Counted from the first letter of the stretch, positions 50,518 through 59,375 are shown. The stretch: 64,000 bases of DNA from Actinomadura sp. NBRC 104425 (GCF_030269545.1 NZ_BSTN01000008.1:62001-126000), one strand, 5' to 3'. Notes: generated by a model not told the origin, from the letters alone. Numbers and translations are program-made.

Positions 50518-52089
50518 ATGCGCAACGAAGGACTCGGGTCGTGGCCGGCCCGCCGCGCCCGCAAGACCCCGAACCGCCCCGCCCTGGTCTACCAGGACCA
50601 GAGTCGCACGTACGCCGAGATGCACCAACGGGTCACCCGGCTGGCGCACGTCCTGCGCGGCCTGGGCGTCCGGCGCGGCGACCGCGTCGCCTACCTCGGC
50701 CCCAACCACCCGGCCTTTCTGGAGACGCTGTTCGCCGCCGGCGCGCTCGGCGCCGTGTTCGTGCCCCTCAACACCCGCCTGGCCGGACCGGAGATCGCCT
50801 ACCAGCTGGCCGACTCGGGCGCGGCCGTGCTGGTGTACGCCCCGAGCCACGCCGAGCTGGTCGACGGCATCCGCGGCGGCGCCGGCGTGCGGGCATACGT
50901 TCCGCTGGAGGCGGACCGCGGCGGGTACGAGGAGCTGCTGGCCGCCGCGGCCGCCGACCCGATCGACGAGCCCGTGGGCCTGGACGACCCGTGCATGATC
51001 ATGTACACGTCCGGCACCACCGGGCGGCCCAAGGGCGCCGTGCTCACCCACGGCAACATCACCTGGAACACCGTCAACGTCCTGGTCGACCACGACCTGG
51101 TCGCCGACGAAGTCGCGCTGGTGTCGGCGCCGCTGTTCCACACCGCCGGGCTCAACATGCTCACCCTGCCGGTGCTGCTGAAGGGCGGCTGCTGCGTGCT
51201 GGTCGAGCGGTTCGACCCCGACGCGGCGCTCGACCTGGTCGAGCGGCACCGGATCACGTTCATGTTCGGGGTGCCCACGATGTTCCAGCAGATCGCCCGG
51301 TCGCCGCGGTGGCCGGCCGCGGACCTGTCCTCGCTGCGGTTGCTGACCTGCGGCGGCGCGCCCGTGCCGACGTCGCTGATCGCCGCCTACCAGGAGCGCG
51401 GGCTGACCTTCCTGCAGGGATACGGGATGACGGAGGCCTCGCCCGGGGTACTGTTCCTGGACGCGGCGCACGCGGTCGCCAAGGCCGGGTCGGCGGGGGT
51501 GCCGCACTTCTTCAGCGACGTCAGGGTGGTGGGGCCGGACATGCGGGCGGTGCCTCCGGGCGAGACCGGCGAGGTCGTCGTCAAGGGCCCGCACGTGATG
51601 TCCGGTTACTGGGGGCTGCCGGAGGAGACCGCCCGCGTGTTCACCGACGGCTGGTTCCACACCGGCGACGCCGCCCGGGTCGACGAGGACGGCTACGCCT
51701 ACATCGTCGACCGGATCAAGGACATGATCGTCTCGGGCGGGGAGAACATCTATCCGGCCGAGGTCGAGAACGCCATCCTGGCCGACCCCGACGTGCTGGA
51801 GTGCGCGGTGATCGGCGTGCCCGACGGCACGTGGGGCGAGGTCGGCCGCGCGATCGTGGTGCCGCGCCCCGGGGCCGAGCTGACCGCCGAGCGGGTGCTG
51901 GCGCCGCTGGCGGACCGGCTGGCCAAGTACAAGATCCCCAAGTCGGTGGTGATCACCGACGCCATCCCGCGCAACGCCGCGGGCAAGGTGCTCAAGGCCC
52001 GGCTGCGCGCCGAGTACGGCGCGGCCGGGCCGGGGTCCGCCGCGCCCGCGTCCCGTCCCGCCGAGCAGGCTCCCCCGACGGAGCCGTGA
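50518..52089 (+). CDS. Acyl-CoA synthetase (AMP-forming), possibly aromatic-acid-CoA ligase
   Basis: A 523-residue adenylate-forming enzyme. The ATP/AMP loop is YTSGTTGRPKGAVLTHGN near residue 163. Other core motifs are LFHTAGLNM, GYGMTEASPG, GWFHTGDAARVDEDGYAYIVDRIKD and the C-terminal catalytic Lys in PRNAAGKVLK. The profile is like long-chain or feruloyl-CoA synthetase-type ligases; the PaaX, VanA-like and PobA neighbours favour an aromatic acid substrate, but this is inference. The ATG at 50518 follows GGGGG. An IclR gene starts 22 nt downstream. Confidence 0.92.
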   Translation: MRNEGLGSWPARRARKTPNRPALVYQDQSRTYAEMHQRVTRLAHVLRGLGVRRGDRVAYLGPNHPAFLETLFAAGALGAVFVPLNTRLAGPEIAYQLADSGAAVLVYAPSHAELVDGIRGGAGVRAYVPLEADRGGYEELLAAAAADPIDEPVGLDDPCMIMYTSGTTGRPKGAVLTHGNITWNTVNVLVDHDLVADEVALVSAPLFHTAGLNMLTLPVLLKGGCCVLVERFDPDAALDLVERHRITFMFGVPTMFQQIARSPRWPAADLSSLRLLTCGGAPVPTSLIAAYQERGLTFLQGYGMTEASPGVLFLDAAHAVAKAGSAGVPHFFSDVRVVGPDMRAVPPGETGEVVVKGPHVMSGYWGLPEETARVFTDGWFHTGDAARVDEDGYAYIVDRIKDMIVSGGENIYPAEVENAILADPDVLECAVIGVPDGTWGEVGRAIVVPRPGAELTAERVLAPLADRLAKYKIPKSVVITDAIPRNAAGKVLKARLRAEYGAAGPGSAAPASRPAEQAPPTEP

Positions 52090-52111
52090 CCCGCCCCAGG
52101 AGCCGCCGTCC

Positions 52112-52972
52112 ATGAACGCCACCGGGCCCGCCCCTGCGGTCGCCGCCGCGTCCCCGCCCCGGCTGCGCACCGCCCCCGGCGCCGAGTCCGACGCCGGGCG
52201 ACCGTCGGTCACCCGCCGGGTGCTCGGCATCCTGGACGCCTTCTCCCCCGAGCGGCCCGCGCTGTCGCTGTCGGACATCAGCCGCCGCGCCGGGCTGCCG
52301 CCCGCCACCGCGCACCGGCTGATCGCCGAGCTGACCCGCTGGGGCGCGCTGGAGCGCGACGGGGACGGCCTGTACCGCATCGGCCTGCGCCTGTGGGAGG
52401 TGGCGGCGCTGGCGCCGCGCGGGCAGGCGCTGCGCGAGGCGGCCATGCCGTTCCTGGAGGACCTGTACGAGGCGACGCACGAGAACGTGCAGCTGGCGGT
52501 GCTGGACGGGCTGGAGGTCGTCTACATCGAGCGCATCCGCGCCCGCAACGCGGTGCACGTGTTCACCCGCGTCGGCGGCCGCTGGCCCGCGCACGCGACC
52601 GGCGTGGGCCTGGCGCTGCTCGCCTACGCCGACCCCGAGCTGCAGGAGCGGGCGATCGCCGGGCCGCTGCGGCGGTTCACGCCCAAGACCATCTGCTCGG
52701 GCGCCGAGCTGCGCCGCGTGCTGGCCGAGGTCCGCCGCACCGGCGTGGCGGTCAGCGACGGGCAGGTGGAGCTGATCGCACTGTCGGTGGCCGCGCCGGT
52801 CTACGGGCCGGACGACACCGTGGTCGCGGCCGTGTCGATCGTGGTGCCGTCCCACTCGTCCGACGCGCGCGCCCTCATCCCGGCGGTGCGCGCCAGCGCA
52901 CGCGGCATCTCGCGCGCGCTCGGCGCCCCGCGGGCGCTGCGCCGTCCCGCCGGCGCCACCGCCCGCGTCTGA
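52112..52972 (+). CDS. IclR-family transcriptional regulator
   Basis: A 286-residue regulator. The winged helix lies at residues 30-90 ([50 protein letters not shown] composition). The effector domain follows (NVQLAVLDGLEVVYIERIRARNAV, TRVGGRWPAHATGVGLALLAYADPELQ, VRRTGVAVSDGQVELIALSVAAPVYG). IclR proteins often control aromatic degradation, activated by the pathway substrate. It lies between a CoA ligase gene (22 nt) and a Rieske oxygenase gene (about 100 nt). A role in regulating the latter is plausible. Confidence 0.92.
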   Translation: MNATGPAPAVAAASPPRLRTAPGAESDAGRPSVTRRVLGILDAFSPERPALSLSDISRRAGLPPATAHRLIAELTRWGALERDGDGLYRIGLRLWEVAALAPRGQALREAAMPFLEDLYEATHENVQLAVLDGLEVVYIERIRARNAVHVFTRVGGRWPAHATGVGLALLAYADPELQERAIAGPLRRFTPKTICSGAELRRVLAEVRRTGVAVSDGQVELIALSVAAPVYGPDDTVVAAVSIVVPSHSSDARALIPAVRASARGISRALGAPRALRRPAGATARV

Positions 52973-53074
52973 GCCCGGCGGGATTTTTCCATTGGACGGA
53001 ACGGCGGTGGCCGCCGGCGCGCGGGCCCGGGAAGGTCGGGGTCATCGGTCCTGACACGCGTCGAGGAGCACCCC

Positions 53075-54097
53075 ATGGCCTTCCCACGCAACCAGTGGTA
53101 CGTCGCCGCGTACGGCTCGGAGGTCGGCGACGGCCTGCTGGCCCGCACCATCTGCGGTGAGCCCATCGTCTTCTACCGCACTCGCGACGGAAAGCCCGTC
53201 GGGCTGGCGGACCGCTGCGTGCACCGGCGTTACCCGCTGTCGGCCAGCGGTCGCGACGGCGACCGGATCGTCTGCGGCTACCACGGTTTCACCTACGACC
53301 CCGACGGCACCTGCGTGGCCGTGCCCGGGCAGCGCCGCGTGCCCCGCACCGCCCGCGTCCCCCGGTACACCGTGGTCGAGCAGGACTCGCTGATCTGGGT
53401 GTGGATCGGCGAGGACGGCAAGGCCGACCCGGCGGCGATCCCGCGCGCCCCCTGGCTCGACTCCCCCGACTACGTGACCGTGCGGGGCATGGAGCCGCTG
53501 GCCGCGCGCTACGAGCTGCTGGTCGACAACCTGCTGGACCTGTCGCACGAGACGTACCTGCACGGCGGCTACATCGGCACCCCCGAGGTGGCCGCGACGC
53601 CCATCACCACGGAGGTGGACGAGGAGGCGGGTGTCGTCTACGTCAGCCGCCGCATGAAGGACGCCGAGTGCCCGCCGTTCTACGCCAAGTCCACGGGCAT
53701 CGAGGGCCGCATCGACCGCTGGCAGGACATCGAGTACCACCCGCCGTGCCTGTACCTGCTGCACAGCCGGATCGCGCCGACCGGCGTGGAGCCGGGCCCG
53801 GACGGCGACGACCCCAGGGCCTGCCACGCCGAGATCGTGTACGCGATCACCCCGGAGACCGAGACCAGCACGCACGACTTCTGGATGGTCGCCCGCGACT
53901 TCGCCCGCGACGACGAGGAGGTGTCGCGGTTCCTGGCCGACAGCAACCGCACCGTCGTGCTCCAGGACGTCGAGGCGCTGAACCTGCTGGAGAAGGTGAT
54001 CGCCGCCGAGCCGGAGGGCTACCAGGAGCTGAGCATCAACATCGACACCGGCGGGCTGGCCGCGCGCCGGATGCTGCAGCGGATGACGGCGCAGTGA
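53075..54097 (+). CDS. vanA: Rieske non-heme iron oxygenase, vanillate O-demethylase VanA-like
   Basis: A 340-residue oxygenase alpha subunit. The Rieske cluster ligands are CVHRRYP (Cys48, His50) and CGYHGF (Cys67, His70). The mononuclear iron motif is DLSHETYLH within DNLLDLSHETYLHGG, exactly the VanA-type pattern. VanA demethylates vanillate to protocatechuate using electrons from a ferredoxin reductase, VanB. No VanB gene is adjacent, so the partner must be elsewhere or the substrate may differ. The ATG at 53075 has a weak GAGGAG upstream. The stop overlaps a 53-residue protein gene (GTGA). Confidence 0.88.
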   Translation: MAFPRNQWYVAAYGSEVGDGLLARTICGEPIVFYRTRDGKPVGLADRCVHRRYPLSASGRDGDRIVCGYHGFTYDPDGTCVAVPGQRRVPRTARVPRYTVVEQDSLIWVWIGEDGKADPAAIPRAPWLDSPDYVTVRGMEPLAARYELLVDNLLDLSHETYLHGGYIGTPEVAATPITTEVDEEAGVVYVSRRMKDAECPPFYAKSTGIEGRIDRWQDIEYHPPCLYLLHSRIAPTGVEPGPDGDDPRACHAEIVYAITPETETSTHDFWMVARDFARDDEEVSRFLADSNRTVVLQDVEALNLLEKVIAAEPEGYQELSINIDTGGLAARRMLQRMTAQ

Positions 54098-54255
54098 GCG
54101 GCGGGCAGGGCGGCAGGCTGCGCGTAGAGTGGACACCCGGCTCCGACCTGCTGACCGGCATCTGCTTCTGCGGCGCGCGGCGGCAGGCCGACGACCCGGT
54201 GGAGATCTGGCGCTGGCTGCTGGCGCACCACGAGCACCGGAGCACTTCCGAGTAA
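54094..54255 (+). CDS. Small cysteine-containing protein coupled to the VanA-like gene
   Basis: A 53-residue protein. It begins at a GTG overlapping the VanA-like stop (GTGA), so its translation is probably coupled. The sequence LRVEWTPGSDLLTGICFCGARRQ carries a C-x-C pair, and DPVEIWRWLLAHHEHRS ends it. I recall similar short proteins in actinomycetes but no assigned role. It could bind a metal or aid the oxygenase. It is too short for a reductase. Confidence 0.65.
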   Translation: MSGGQGGRLRVEWTPGSDLLTGICFCGARRQADDPVEIWRWLLAHHEHRSTSE

Positions 54256-54257
54256 GG

Positions 54258-54276
54258 TTAGGTTAGCTTAACCTAA
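54258..54276. promoter_or_regulatory. IdeR/DmdR-type iron box
   Basis: TTAGGTTAGCTTAACCTAA matches the 19-bp iron-box consensus of DtxR-family regulators (TTAGGTTAGGCTAACCTAA type) at nearly every position and is close to a perfect palindrome. It lies 23 nt upstream of the siderophore-interacting protein start and just 2 nt after the preceding stop. Iron-replete repression of the downstream gene is the established role of such boxes. Confidence 0.93.
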
Positions 54277-54299
54277 CAAAGACCTCGGAGGTGGGTCGG

Positions 54300-55193
54300 A
54301 TGGCGACGGAACGACCAGGGGAAACGGCGGCACGGCCGGCCCGGCAGGGCGGCGGACGGCGCCCGCGGATCGCGCACCGCGGCACGGTGGTCCGCACGGA
54401 GCGGATCACCCCGCACATGATCCGCGTGGTGCTCGGCGGCGAGGGGCTGGCCCGGTTCTCGGCGGGCGAGTTCACCGACCACTACGTCAAGCTGCTGTTC
54501 CCCCCGGCCGGCGTCGTCTACCCCGAGCCGTTCGACCTGGAGGAGATCCGCGCCCGGCTGCCGCGCGAGCAGTGGCCGAGCACCCGCACCTACACCGTCC
54601 GCGCCTGGGACCCGGACGCCCGCGAGCTGACGATCGACTTCGTCCACCACGGCGACCGGGGCATGGCCGGGCCGTGGGCGGCGAACGCGCGGCCGGGCGA
54701 CCAGATCTGGTTCTTCGGGCCGGGCGGCGGGTACGCGCCCAGCCCCGAGGCGGACTGGCACCTGCTGGCGGGCGACGAGAGCGCGCTGCCCGCGATCGCC
54801 GCCTCGCTGGAGCGGGTGCCGCAGGGCGCGCCCACCCGCGTGTTCATCGAGGTGGAGGGGCCCGCGGAGGAGCAGGACCTGGCCACGCCCGGCGACGCGC
54901 GGATCGAGTGGCTGCACCGCGGCGGCGGCGAGGTCGGCGAGGCGCTGGTGCGGGCGGTGCGCGCCCTGGACCTGCCCGCCGACGGGGTGCACGCGTTCGT
55001 GCACGGCGAGGCGGACTTCGTCCGCGACCTGCGCCGCCACCTGCGGGTCGAGCGCGGTATCCCGCTGGAGCGGCTGTCGATCTCCGGTTACTGGCGGCGC
55101 GGCCGCGACGAGGACGGCTGGCAGTCGTCCAAGCGCGAGTGGAACCGCATGATCGAAGAGGAGGAGGCCAAGGCGCTGGCCTCGGCCTCCTGA
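54300..55193 (+). CDS. Siderophore-interacting protein (ferric-siderophore reductase)
   Basis: A 297-residue flavoenzyme of the SIP family that reduces imported ferric siderophores to release iron in the cytoplasm. The FAD-binding domain contains RTYTVRAWDPDARELTIDFVHHGDRGMAGPWAANARPGDQIWFFGPGG, and the nucleotide domain WHLLAGDESALPAIAASLERVP. The C-terminal helix region has GYWRRGRDEDGWQSSKREWNRMIEEEE. The start at 54300 follows GGAGGT at 9 nt; a GTG at 54291 overlaps that site and is unlikely. An iron box sits directly upstream. Confidence 0.94.
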   Translation: MATERPGETAARPARQGGGRRPRIAHRGTVVRTERITPHMIRVVLGGEGLARFSAGEFTDHYVKLLFPPAGVVYPEPFDLEEIRARLPREQWPSTRTYTVRAWDPDARELTIDFVHHGDRGMAGPWAANARPGDQIWFFGPGGGYAPSPEADWHLLAGDESALPAIAASLERVPQGAPTRVFIEVEGPAEEQDLATPGDARIEWLHRGGGEVGEALVRAVRALDLPADGVHAFVHGEADFVRDLRRHLRVERGIPLERLSISGYWRRGRDEDGWQSSKREWNRMIEEEEAKALASAS

Positions 55194-55218
55194 GCGCGGC
55201 GGCTTCCGGGGCGACCGG

Positions 55219-56610
55219 TCAGGCCGTGGCCTCGCCGGTCTCCCCGGGGGCTTCGCCGGCGGCCTCCTCGGCGCCGGGGTGGTCGGCGCCGGGGTCGTCG
55301 GCGAAGCCGGGCAGCCAGCGCAGCGCCTCGGCGCGGAAGTCGCCCTCGGCCTCCAGCTGGCACAGCACGCCGCCGCAGCCGGCCAGGGCGCGGCTGACGG
55401 CCAGGTACTGCGGGGGCAGCCGCAGGTGCCGGGCCAGGCCGCCCGGCCGCAGGTCGGTGGCCAAACCCATGCCCCGCGCGGTCTCGCGGCGCAGCCACTG
55501 GCGGCTGTAGCGGAACCGCTCGACGGCGAACGGCGCCGCGTGCGGGGCGATCAGGGCGCGCAGCTCCTCGGGGTCCACCTCGGCGCCCGGGTCCAGGAAG
55601 CCCTCGGCGCGGGCGAGGGCGACCATCTCCTCGGCGTCGCCGAGGGTGCCGATGCGCAGCATCCGGCCGAGCGACCAGCGCAGTTCGTCGGACACGCGGG
55701 CGGCGCCGCCGAAGTCCAGCACGCCGAGCCTGCCGTCGTCCAGCAGCCGGAAATTGCCCGGGTGCGGGTCGATGTGGACCATGCCGCAGCGCGCGGGGCC
55801 GGACAGGATGAACCGGAACAGCAGCAGCCCGGCGCGGTCGCGCTCCTCCCGGGAGCCGTCCGTGATGACGCGCGCCAGCGGCGTGCCCTCCACCCACTCG
55901 GTCACCAGCACGTTCCCGGACTGCGCCACGACGGCGGGCACCAGGTAGTCGGGGTCGCCGGCGTAGGCGCGGTGGAAGGCGGTCTGGGCGCGGGCCTCGT
56001 CGCGGTAGTCCAGCTCCTTCTCCAACCGCCGCTTCAGGTCGGCGACCAGCGGCTTCACCTCCACGCCGGGGAACAGCGGCCCGATCAGCCGGCTCAGCCG
56101 GGCGATCTGGTTGAAGTCGCTCATCAGCGCCGGCCCTGCGCCCGGGTACTGCACCTTCACGGCCACCGCGCGCCCGTCGTGCCGCACGGCCCGGTGCACC
56201 TGGCCGATGGAGGCGGCCGCGGCGGGACGGTCGTCGAACTCGGCGAACAGCTCCCGCCAGTCCTCCCCCAGCCCCTCGGCCAGGACGCGGTGCGCGGTCG
56301 CGGCGGGCATCGGCGGAGCGGCCTCCTGCAGCCGGGTCAGGGCGGCCCGGAACGGCCCGGCCACCTCCTCAGGCAGGCCCGCCTCGAAGATCGACAGCAG
56401 CTGGCCGACCTTCATGGCGCCGCCCTTGAGCTCGCCGAGCACGGCGAACAGCTGCTCGGCGGTGCGCCGCTGCACCTCCAGGGCGACCGCCTCGGCGGGG
56501 CGGCCGATCGTCCGCTTGCCCAGGCCGAGGGCGGTGCGGCCGGCGAAACCGAGGGGGAGGGTGGCCAGTTTGGCGGTCCGGCTCACCGCCCGGCGGGGGA
56601 TGTCGCTCAC
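55219..56610 (-). CDS. ABC1/AarF (UbiB-like) family atypical kinase
   Basis: A 463-residue protein of the UbiB/ADCK family, membrane-associated atypical kinase-like ATPases tied to quinone or lipid metabolism. Key blocks are the KxGQ-motif-bearing GGAMKVGQLLSIFEAGLPEE, AAASIGQVHRAVRHDGRAVAVKVQYPG with the ATP-binding Ala-rich loop, LEKELDYRDEARAQ, VLVTEWVEGTPLARV, MVHIDPHPGNFRLLDDGRLGVLDFGG. The start is given as GTG 56610; a GTG 8 codons earlier is possible. It stands alone between convergent and divergent neighbours. Confidence 0.9.
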   Translation of the reverse strand: MSDIPRRAVSRTAKLATLPLGFAGRTALGLGKRTIGRPAEAVALEVQRRTAEQLFAVLGELKGGAMKVGQLLSIFEAGLPEEVAGPFRAALTRLQEAAPPMPAATAHRVLAEGLGEDWRELFAEFDDRPAAAASIGQVHRAVRHDGRAVAVKVQYPGAGPALMSDFNQIARLSRLIGPLFPGVEVKPLVADLKRRLEKELDYRDEARAQTAFHRAYAGDPDYLVPAVVAQSGNVLVTEWVEGTPLARVITDGSREERDRAGLLLFRFILSGPARCGMVHIDPHPGNFRLLDDGRLGVLDFGGAARVSDELRWSLGRMLRIGTLGDAEEMVALARAEGFLDPGAEVDPEELRALIAPHAAPFAVERFRYSRQWLRRETARGMGLATDLRPGGLARHLRLPPQYLAVSRALAGCGGVLCQLEAEGDFRAEALRWLPGFADDPGADHPGAEEAAGEAPGETGEATA

Positions 56611-56826
56611 AGTGGGACCGTCCTGCCTGTTGACACCGGCTTTCTGGCTTGAACCGTATAAACGGTATCTCCCGCTGTGACCGTTCCGCCCGATGCTCGA
56701 CGGCCGCCCGCGGCCCAATCACCATGGCGCTGGAATGTGAGACACGTCACGACTGTGTCTGGCATGGGGCGGAGAGGGGCGTCCGGCGCGCCGATGAACG
56801 GCACGGCGACGGCGCGGGGGCGAGCG

Positions 56827-57849
56827 TCAGGACGGCGGGGACAGGTCGATGTCGGTCGCCAGGCCGTGCCGCCGGACGTGCTCGCGCAGCCGGCCCGCGG
56901 CCAGCGCGTCGAACAGCTCCCTGCCGCGCCGCCGGTCGGGCAGCAGCACGTTCTGCCCGTCGATCCACGCCGACGGCCCGGTCGGCAGCGTCACGAAGGT
57001 GACCCGGTCGGGGCCGATCCGCGCCAGCCGCAGCGCCAGGGAGCGCAGCGCGCCCAGGCCGGTGCGGTCGTCCACCGCCACCGACTCGCTTGCCGCGCGC
57101 AGGAACGCGTCGAGCTTGACCGGGTTGCGCAGCGTGCCGCCGTCGATCGCCTTGCCGGCCATGGCCCGCAGGAAGGCGTGCTGCCGCTTGACCCGGTCGA
57201 CGTCGCTGCCGGACAGGCCCTTGCGCTCGCGGACGAACCGCAGCGCCCGCGCGCCGTCCAGGTGGTTGCGGCCCGCCGGCCAGGACCAGCCGTTGCTCGG
57301 GTCGTGGATCGGCGCGTCCAGGTAGATGTCCACGCCGCCGAGCGCATCGGTCATCCGGGCGAACCCGGCGAAGTCGACGGCGACCACGTGGTCGAGGCGG
57401 ATGCCCGCCAACTGCTGCACGGTCTGCGCCATCAGCCGCGGCCCGCCGTGCGCGAACGCCGTGTTGATCTTGGCGCGCGGGTGTCCGGGGATGTCGGTCC
57501 ACAGGTCCCGCGGGATCGAGATGACGTAGGCCTGCCGCTCGTCCGGCGGCAGGTGCAGCACCATGATCGTGTCGGCGTGGGCGCGTCCCCCGGGGCGCCA
57601 CTTGTCCCGCGCAGGGACGCCGCGCAGGTCCGAGCCGAGCAGCAGCCAGTTCTGCCCGGTTTCGGCGGCCGGGCGGGCCGCGCGGTCCGGCAGCGCCCCG
57701 GGCAGCCGCTGGATGCGCCGGTCGTAGCTGTCGGCGCGCCACACCGCCACCCCGAAGGCGGACACGGCCAGCACCGCCGCCGCCACGCCCAGGCGCACCA
57801 GCACACGCCGGAGGCGCCCGCCGCCCGCACGCCGGCTCCGAGACCTCAT
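56827..57849 (-). CDS. LCP-family (LytR-CpsA-Psr) cell-wall glycopolymer ligase
   Basis: A 340-residue membrane protein that attaches teichoic-acid-like or capsular polymers to peptidoglycan. One N-terminal helix lies near residues 17-37 (RVLVRLGVAAAVLAVSAFGVAVW). The extracytoplasmic LCP domain has NWLLLGSDLRG, ADTIMVLHLPPDERQAYVISIPRDLWTDIPGH, KINTAFAHGGPRLMAQTVQQLAG, DALGGVDIYLD and LDGARALRFVRERKGLSGSDVDRVKRQHAFL. The Asp and Arg residues of the polyprenyl-phosphate site are in place. The ATG at 57849 has a near-perfect GGAGGTGATC upstream. Confidence 0.93.
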   Translation of the reverse strand: MRSRSRRAGGGRLRRVLVRLGVAAAVLAVSAFGVAVWRADSYDRRIQRLPGALPDRAARPAAETGQNWLLLGSDLRGVPARDKWRPGGRAHADTIMVLHLPPDERQAYVISIPRDLWTDIPGHPRAKINTAFAHGGPRLMAQTVQQLAGIRLDHVVAVDFAGFARMTDALGGVDIYLDAPIHDPSNGWSWPAGRNHLDGARALRFVRERKGLSGSDVDRVKRQHAFLRAMAGKAIDGGTLRNPVKLDAFLRAASESVAVDDRTGLGALRSLALRLARIGPDRVTFVTLPTGPSAWIDGQNVLLPDRRRGRELFDALAAGRLREHVRRHGLATDIDLSPPS

Positions 57850-57962
57850 GGCAGGGATCACCTCCGCAGCGGCCCGTCCCGTCCGCGCCGCCGGGGTGCC
57901 TCAGCCCGGTCCGGCGCATGATCACCCACCCGGTTCCCCGCCACGGGGCGCTATAACGCCCG

Positions 57963-59375
57963 TCATATCGCGCTCCCGCCCCCGAGCCGCCCCAAACCGG
58001 TACAGCCGGTTTCGGCGATCCGGTCGATCAGGCCGGCCAGCAGCGCGGTGCGCGGGACGACGGAGGCGAGGTCGAGCCATTCGCCGGGCGAGCGGCAGGC
58101 GCCGCCGACCGGCCCCAGGCCGTCCAGCACGGGCGTGCCGGACGCCGCGACGATGTTGGCGCCGGAGCCGCCGCCGGCGGCGCCGGCCCGCACGTGCAGG
58201 CCCAGTTCGAGGCCCACCCGGCGGGCGGTGTCGACCAGCGCGGCGGTGCGCGGGCCGCCCTCCCACGGGGGCACGGGGGCGTGCTGGACGACCTCGGCCG
58301 CCACCCCGGCGACCCCGTGGCCGCGGGCCAGGCGGCGGATGTCGCCCAGGACAGCGTCGAAGTCGGCCGCGCGGTCGGCGCGCACGCAGGCGACCAGGCG
58401 CGCCGAGTCGGCGACCATGCCGGGCGCCGTGCCCGCCTGCAGGACGCCCACGCGGACGCGCACTCCGAGACGGCTCCGGTCCAGCTCCTGCAGGGCGACG
58501 GTCAGCCGGGCCGCGGCCAGGGCGGCGTCGCCGCCCCGGTCGGCGGCGGCCCGGTCGGAATCGGCGGGCGGGGCGGCACCGGGATCGGTGTGCGCCGCCC
58601 GGCCGCGCAGGACGATCTCCACCTCCGCGCCTCCCTTGCGGGCGGCGACCACGGCGCCGTCCGGGCGGGCGCACCGCAGGCCCAGCGCCGCCGCCGCGCC
58701 GTGCGCCTCGCGCCGCAGCAGCATCCGGCTCAGCGGGGAGCCGGCCTCCTCGTCCGGCGAGCACACCAGCGCCACCTCCCCGTAGCGCTCGGCGCCCAGC
58801 AGGACCAGCGCCTCGACGGCGGCCAGGCCCGCCAGCAGGCCGCCCTTGCCGGCGCACACGCCGGGGCCGTACGCGCGGTCGCCGTCGACGCGCAGCGGCC
58901 GCGCGGCCGCCGTCCCGGCGGGGAACACGGTGTCCATATGGCCGGTCAGCAGGATCTTGCGGCGCCCGCGGCCGCGGCGGCGGGCGACCAGCGCGGCCCG
59001 CCCGTCGTCCAGCCGGACGGGCTCCAGCCGCATCCCCGCGTCGCGGGCGTACCCGGCGACCAGCCCGGCCACCCGGTTGACGCCCGCCGTGTCGGCGGTG
59101 CCGCTGTCGACCGCGACCAGCTCGGCCAGCCTGCCGGCATAGCGTTCGCGGACGTGCGCGGCGGCGGCCGTGAGCGCCGCCGCGTCCGGGCCGGGCGCGC
59201 CGACGCGCGGCCGCGCCGGCGCGCCCGCCGCCCCCGCCACGGCCGTGCCCGCCGGGGCCCCTGTGTTCGCCGTTCGTGCCGCCGCCCGGGTCGATGCCGT
59301 CCCGGTCGATGATGTCCCGGTCGATGCCATCGCGGCCGGAGTTCGTACGCTCATCCCTGTGCTCACCATCCGCAC
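57963..59375 (-). CDS. M20-family peptidase homologue lacking several metal ligands
   Basis: A protein of up to 470 residues related to carboxypeptidase G2 (M20). It keeps GHMDTVFP (metal His, catalytic Asp) and SPDEEAGSP (catalytic and metal Glu), and the dimerisation-domain His in GRAAHTD. Against the family pattern, three metal positions differ: YGPGVCAGKGG has Ala where the bridging Asp should be, LGLRCAR has Arg where the acidic ligand (as in SFEPT) is expected, and GGACRSPGEW has Arg in place of the C-terminal His. It is therefore probably not a normal di-zinc peptidase. The N-terminal 60 residues are low-complexity and the start is uncertain (59375, 59369 or 59354). It is divergent from the cyanophycin genes. 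Confidence 0.75.
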   Translation of the reverse strand: MRMVSTGMSVRTPAAMASTGTSSTGTASTRAAARTANTGAPAGTAVAGAAGAPARPRVGAPGPDAAALTAAAAHVRERYAGRLAELVAVDSGTADTAGVNRVAGLVAGYARDAGMRLEPVRLDDGRAALVARRRGRGRRKILLTGHMDTVFPAGTAAARPLRVDGDRAYGPGVCAGKGGLLAGLAAVEALVLLGAERYGEVALVCSPDEEAGSPLSRMLLRREAHGAAAALGLRCARPDGAVVAARKGGAEVEIVLRGRAAHTDPGAAPPADSDRAAADRGGDAALAAARLTVALQELDRSRLGVRVRVGVLQAGTAPGMVADSARLVACVRADRAADFDAVLGDIRRLARGHGVAGVAAEVVQHAPVPPWEGGPRTAALVDTARRVGLELGLHVRAGAAGGGSGANIVAASGTPVLDGLGPVGGACRSPGEWLDLASVVPRTALLAGLIDRIAETGCTGLGRLGGGSAI

